This document shows, in pieces, positions 5,448 to 6,739 of a stretch of DNA of 6,739 nucleotides. Origin of the DNA: Deltaproteobacteria bacterium (GTDB lineage Bacteria > Desulfobacterota_B > Binatia > UBA9968). The notes below the pieces were generated by a model, which was given only the letters and a program-made list of their open reading frames with translations, searched no databases and was not told the DNA's origin. A program made the translations under genes and the position numbers. Every line of letters starts with the position of its first letter. Positions within the stretch are counted from its first letter, which is position 1. The stretch covers positions 1 through 6,739 of the forward strand of contig JACZQL010000069.1 of assembly GCA_022545745.1 (NCBI GenBank). The letters are read 5' to 3'.

Positions 5448-6739
5448 TTAGGGCCTGAGGGGAAGAATCCTTTCCCTGCGCACTTTTACCTGGGGTTTCC
5501 CCCTCTTTTTAAAGTGGTTTTCTTTCGTTGGTGTCAAGGGTTTTTCTTTGGCGGAGACTTTAGCGGATTTCTCTCTCTTGGGCGGAAGGGCGCAATCCAG
5601 GACGTCCCACATCGTCTGGGCTTTGACGAATCGGAGCCGGCGTCGGAGTGGTTTGGGTATTTCGTCCAAATCCTTCTCGTTCTGGTCCGGGATGATGATG
5701 GTTTTGATTCCGGCCCGATAGGCCGCCAGGGATTTTTCCTTTAGACCGGCAATGGGTAGGACTCTGCCTCGCAGGGTTATTTCTCCCGTCATGGCCACGT
5801 CTCGGCTGACGGGCTTTCGGGTCAGCGCCGATATGAGTGCTGTTCCCATGGTGATGCCGGCAGAAGGTCCGTCCTTAGGAATGGCCCCGGCCGGGACGTG
5901 AATGTGGATGTCCAGTTTCTGGTAGAAGTCCTCTTCGATTCCCAGTCTCTTGGCGTGAGCGCGGGCATAGCTCACCGCCGCCTGGGCCGACTCCTTCATC
6001 ACATCCCCCAGCTGACCCGTGAGCGTGAGGGTTCCCTTACCTTTGGACAGTGAGGCCTCCACATGGAGGATCTCGCCGCCCGCGCTGGTCCAAGCCAGGC
6101 CAATGGCAACACCCACTTCGTTTTGTCCCACTTCTGTTTCGGGGATAAACTTGGGTGCTCCCAAGTAGAGATGAATGTTTCCACGCGTCACACGGGTAAA
6201 CTCTTTTTTCCCCTCCGCAACTTTGCGTGCAACCTTGCGGCAAATGGAAGCGATTTCACGTTCTAGATTTCTTAGTCCCGCCTCCTTTGTGTACTGGGAG
6301 ATGATACGCAGGAGCGCGTCATCGGAGATGTCTAAAATTTTGGAAGAAATCCCATTCTCTTCCAGCTGCCTGGGAATGAGAAAGGTACAGGCGATTACCA
6401 GTTTTTCTTCATTGGTATACCCAGAGAGGGCGATGATCTCCATGCGGTCCCTCAGGGTGGCCGGGATGGGATCCAGCAGATTTGCGGTGCAAATCATCAA
6501 GACATTGGAAAGGTCAAAGGGGAGATTCAGATAATGATCGCTGAAGGCGTAATTTTGCTCACGGTCCAACACCTCCAGAAGGGCCGCTGATGGGTCTCCT
6601 CGAAAATCGGTGCCAAGTTTATCGATTTCATCTAACATGAAGACAGGGTTTTTGGATCCCGCCTGTTTGATTCCCTGAATGATTCTGCCCGGCAACGCCC
6701 CCACGTAAGTCCGTCTGTGTCCCCTGATCTCTGCCTCAT
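5448..6739 (-). CDS. lon: ATP-dependent Lon protease, C-terminal part (5' end beyond the window)
   Basis: About 430 residues of a LonA-type AAA+ serine protease, which degrades misfolded and regulatory proteins in the cytoplasm. The frame stays open to the right edge, where [15 protein letters not shown] continues straight into the visible part, so the N-terminal substrate-binding domain and Walker A lie outside. Counting from the Gly-Ala-Leu-Pro motif (first residue encoded at 6704-6702): Walker [12 protein letters not shown] (21-31), sensor-1 region ICTAN (71-75), Arg finger LRDRMEI (84-90), sensor-2 GLRNLEREI (143-151), and the protease domain with catalytic Ser281 in PKDGPSAG and Lys324 in GLKEK. 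The 43-residue Ser-Lys spacing equals that of E. coli Lon (679, 722). After the domain ends near VLDCALP, a Lys/Arg-rich tail of about 45 residues follows, longer than usual. The TAA stop is the first triplet of repeat copy 2. Confidence 0.97.
   Translation of the reverse strand, partial: EAEIRGHRRTYVGALPGRIIQGIKQAGSKNPVFMLDEIDKLGTDFRGDPSAALLEVLDREQNYAFSDHYLNLPFDLSNVLMICTANLLDPIPATLRDRMEIIALSGYTNEEKLVIACTFLIPRQLEENGISSKILDISDDALLRIISQYTKEAGLRNLEREIASICRKVARKVAEGKKEFTRVTRGNIHLYLGAPKFIPETEVGQNEVGVAIGLAWTSAGGEILHVEASLSKGKGTLTLTGQLGDVMKESAQAAVSYARAHAKRLGIEEDFYQKLDIHIHVPAGAIPKDGPSAGITMGTALISALTRKPVSRDVAMTGEITLRGRVLPIAGLKEKSLAAYRAGIKTIIIPDQNEKDLDEIPKPLRRRLRFVKAQTMWDVLDCALPPKREKSAKVSAKEKPLTPTKENHFKKRGKPQVKVRRERILPLRP

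Larger units (their letters stand above)
5274..5450 (-). repeat. Palindromic repeat, copy 2, filling the lon-thiL gap and carrying a nested insertion
   Basis: Read on the minus strand this copy aligns end to end with 2-112. Termini are TAAACCTCGTACCA (from 5450) and GTGGTACGGGGTAAA (to 5274), and the stretch CCGTGGCTTTGGGG near hairpin 1 is identical. Hairpin 1 pairs 5420-5427 with 5432-5439; hairpin 2 pairs 5359-5368 with 5373-5382. In hairpin 1 a G-C pair of copy 1 is A-T here, keeping the pairing. Without the 64-bp insertion at 5289-5352 the copy would be 113 bp, against 111 bp for copy 1. Its ends coincide with the lon stop codon and the thiL start codon. Confidence 0.88.

Noticed and set aside
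2..5450. A composite transposon bounded by the two inverted repeats
   Set aside because: The enclosed genes are housekeeping-type, no transposase is present, and copy 2 sits neatly between two ordinary genes; dispersed repeats are the simpler reading.
5237..5451. Small reading frames on both strands across the lon-thiL gap
   Set aside because: They are readings through the palindromic repeat with no recognisable protein and no supporting start signals.

Overview
The window is a compact bacterial stretch in which every recognisable gene lies on the minus strand. Read in the direction of transcription, from right to left, the order is: the C-terminal part of an ATP-dependent Lon protease (open at the right edge), thiL (thiamine-monophosphate kinase), larB (nickel-pincer cofactor synthesis), a divergent archease, a SAMHD1-like HD-domain phosphohydrolase, and a DegT/DnrJ/EryC1/StrS PLP-dependent sugar aminotransferase. 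From thiL to the HD gene the gaps are about 65, 40 and 17 nt, so these four are probably cotranscribed. The aminotransferase follows after about 92 nt and may belong to the same unit. The mix of genes suggests an uncultivated bacterium of a Desulfobacterota/Nitrospirota/NC10-like type, but nothing here fixes the phylum.

The most unusual content is a short palindromic repeat family present twice. Copy 1 (positions 2-112) lies downstream of the aminotransferase. Copy 2 (5274-5450), in the opposite orientation, fills the lon-thiL gap exactly. The copies share near-identical termini, two internal hairpins at matching places and a base-pair-preserving change in one stem. Copy 2 also carries a 64-bp insertion that is itself a palindromic repeat. 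Copy 2 supplies the lon stop codon, the thiL ribosome-binding region and the first base of the thiL start codon.

Region by region: 1-112 repeat copy 1; 113-260 non-coding with two possible terminators; 261-1454 aminotransferase; 1455-1546 leader; 1547-2938 HD protein; 2956-3375 archease; 3416-4168 larB; 4234-5274 thiL; 5274-5450 repeat copy 2; 5448-6739 lon.

Functionally the genes do not form one obvious pathway. They cover protein quality control (Lon), thiamine diphosphate synthesis (ThiL), one step of nickel-pincer nucleotide synthesis (LarB, without LarC or LarE in view), a possible RNA-ligase cofactor (archease, without RtcB in view), nucleotide hydrolysis (HD) and surface-sugar amination (DegT). 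I see no complete novel system. The repeat family and the divergent archease next to the HD hydrolase are the best leads.
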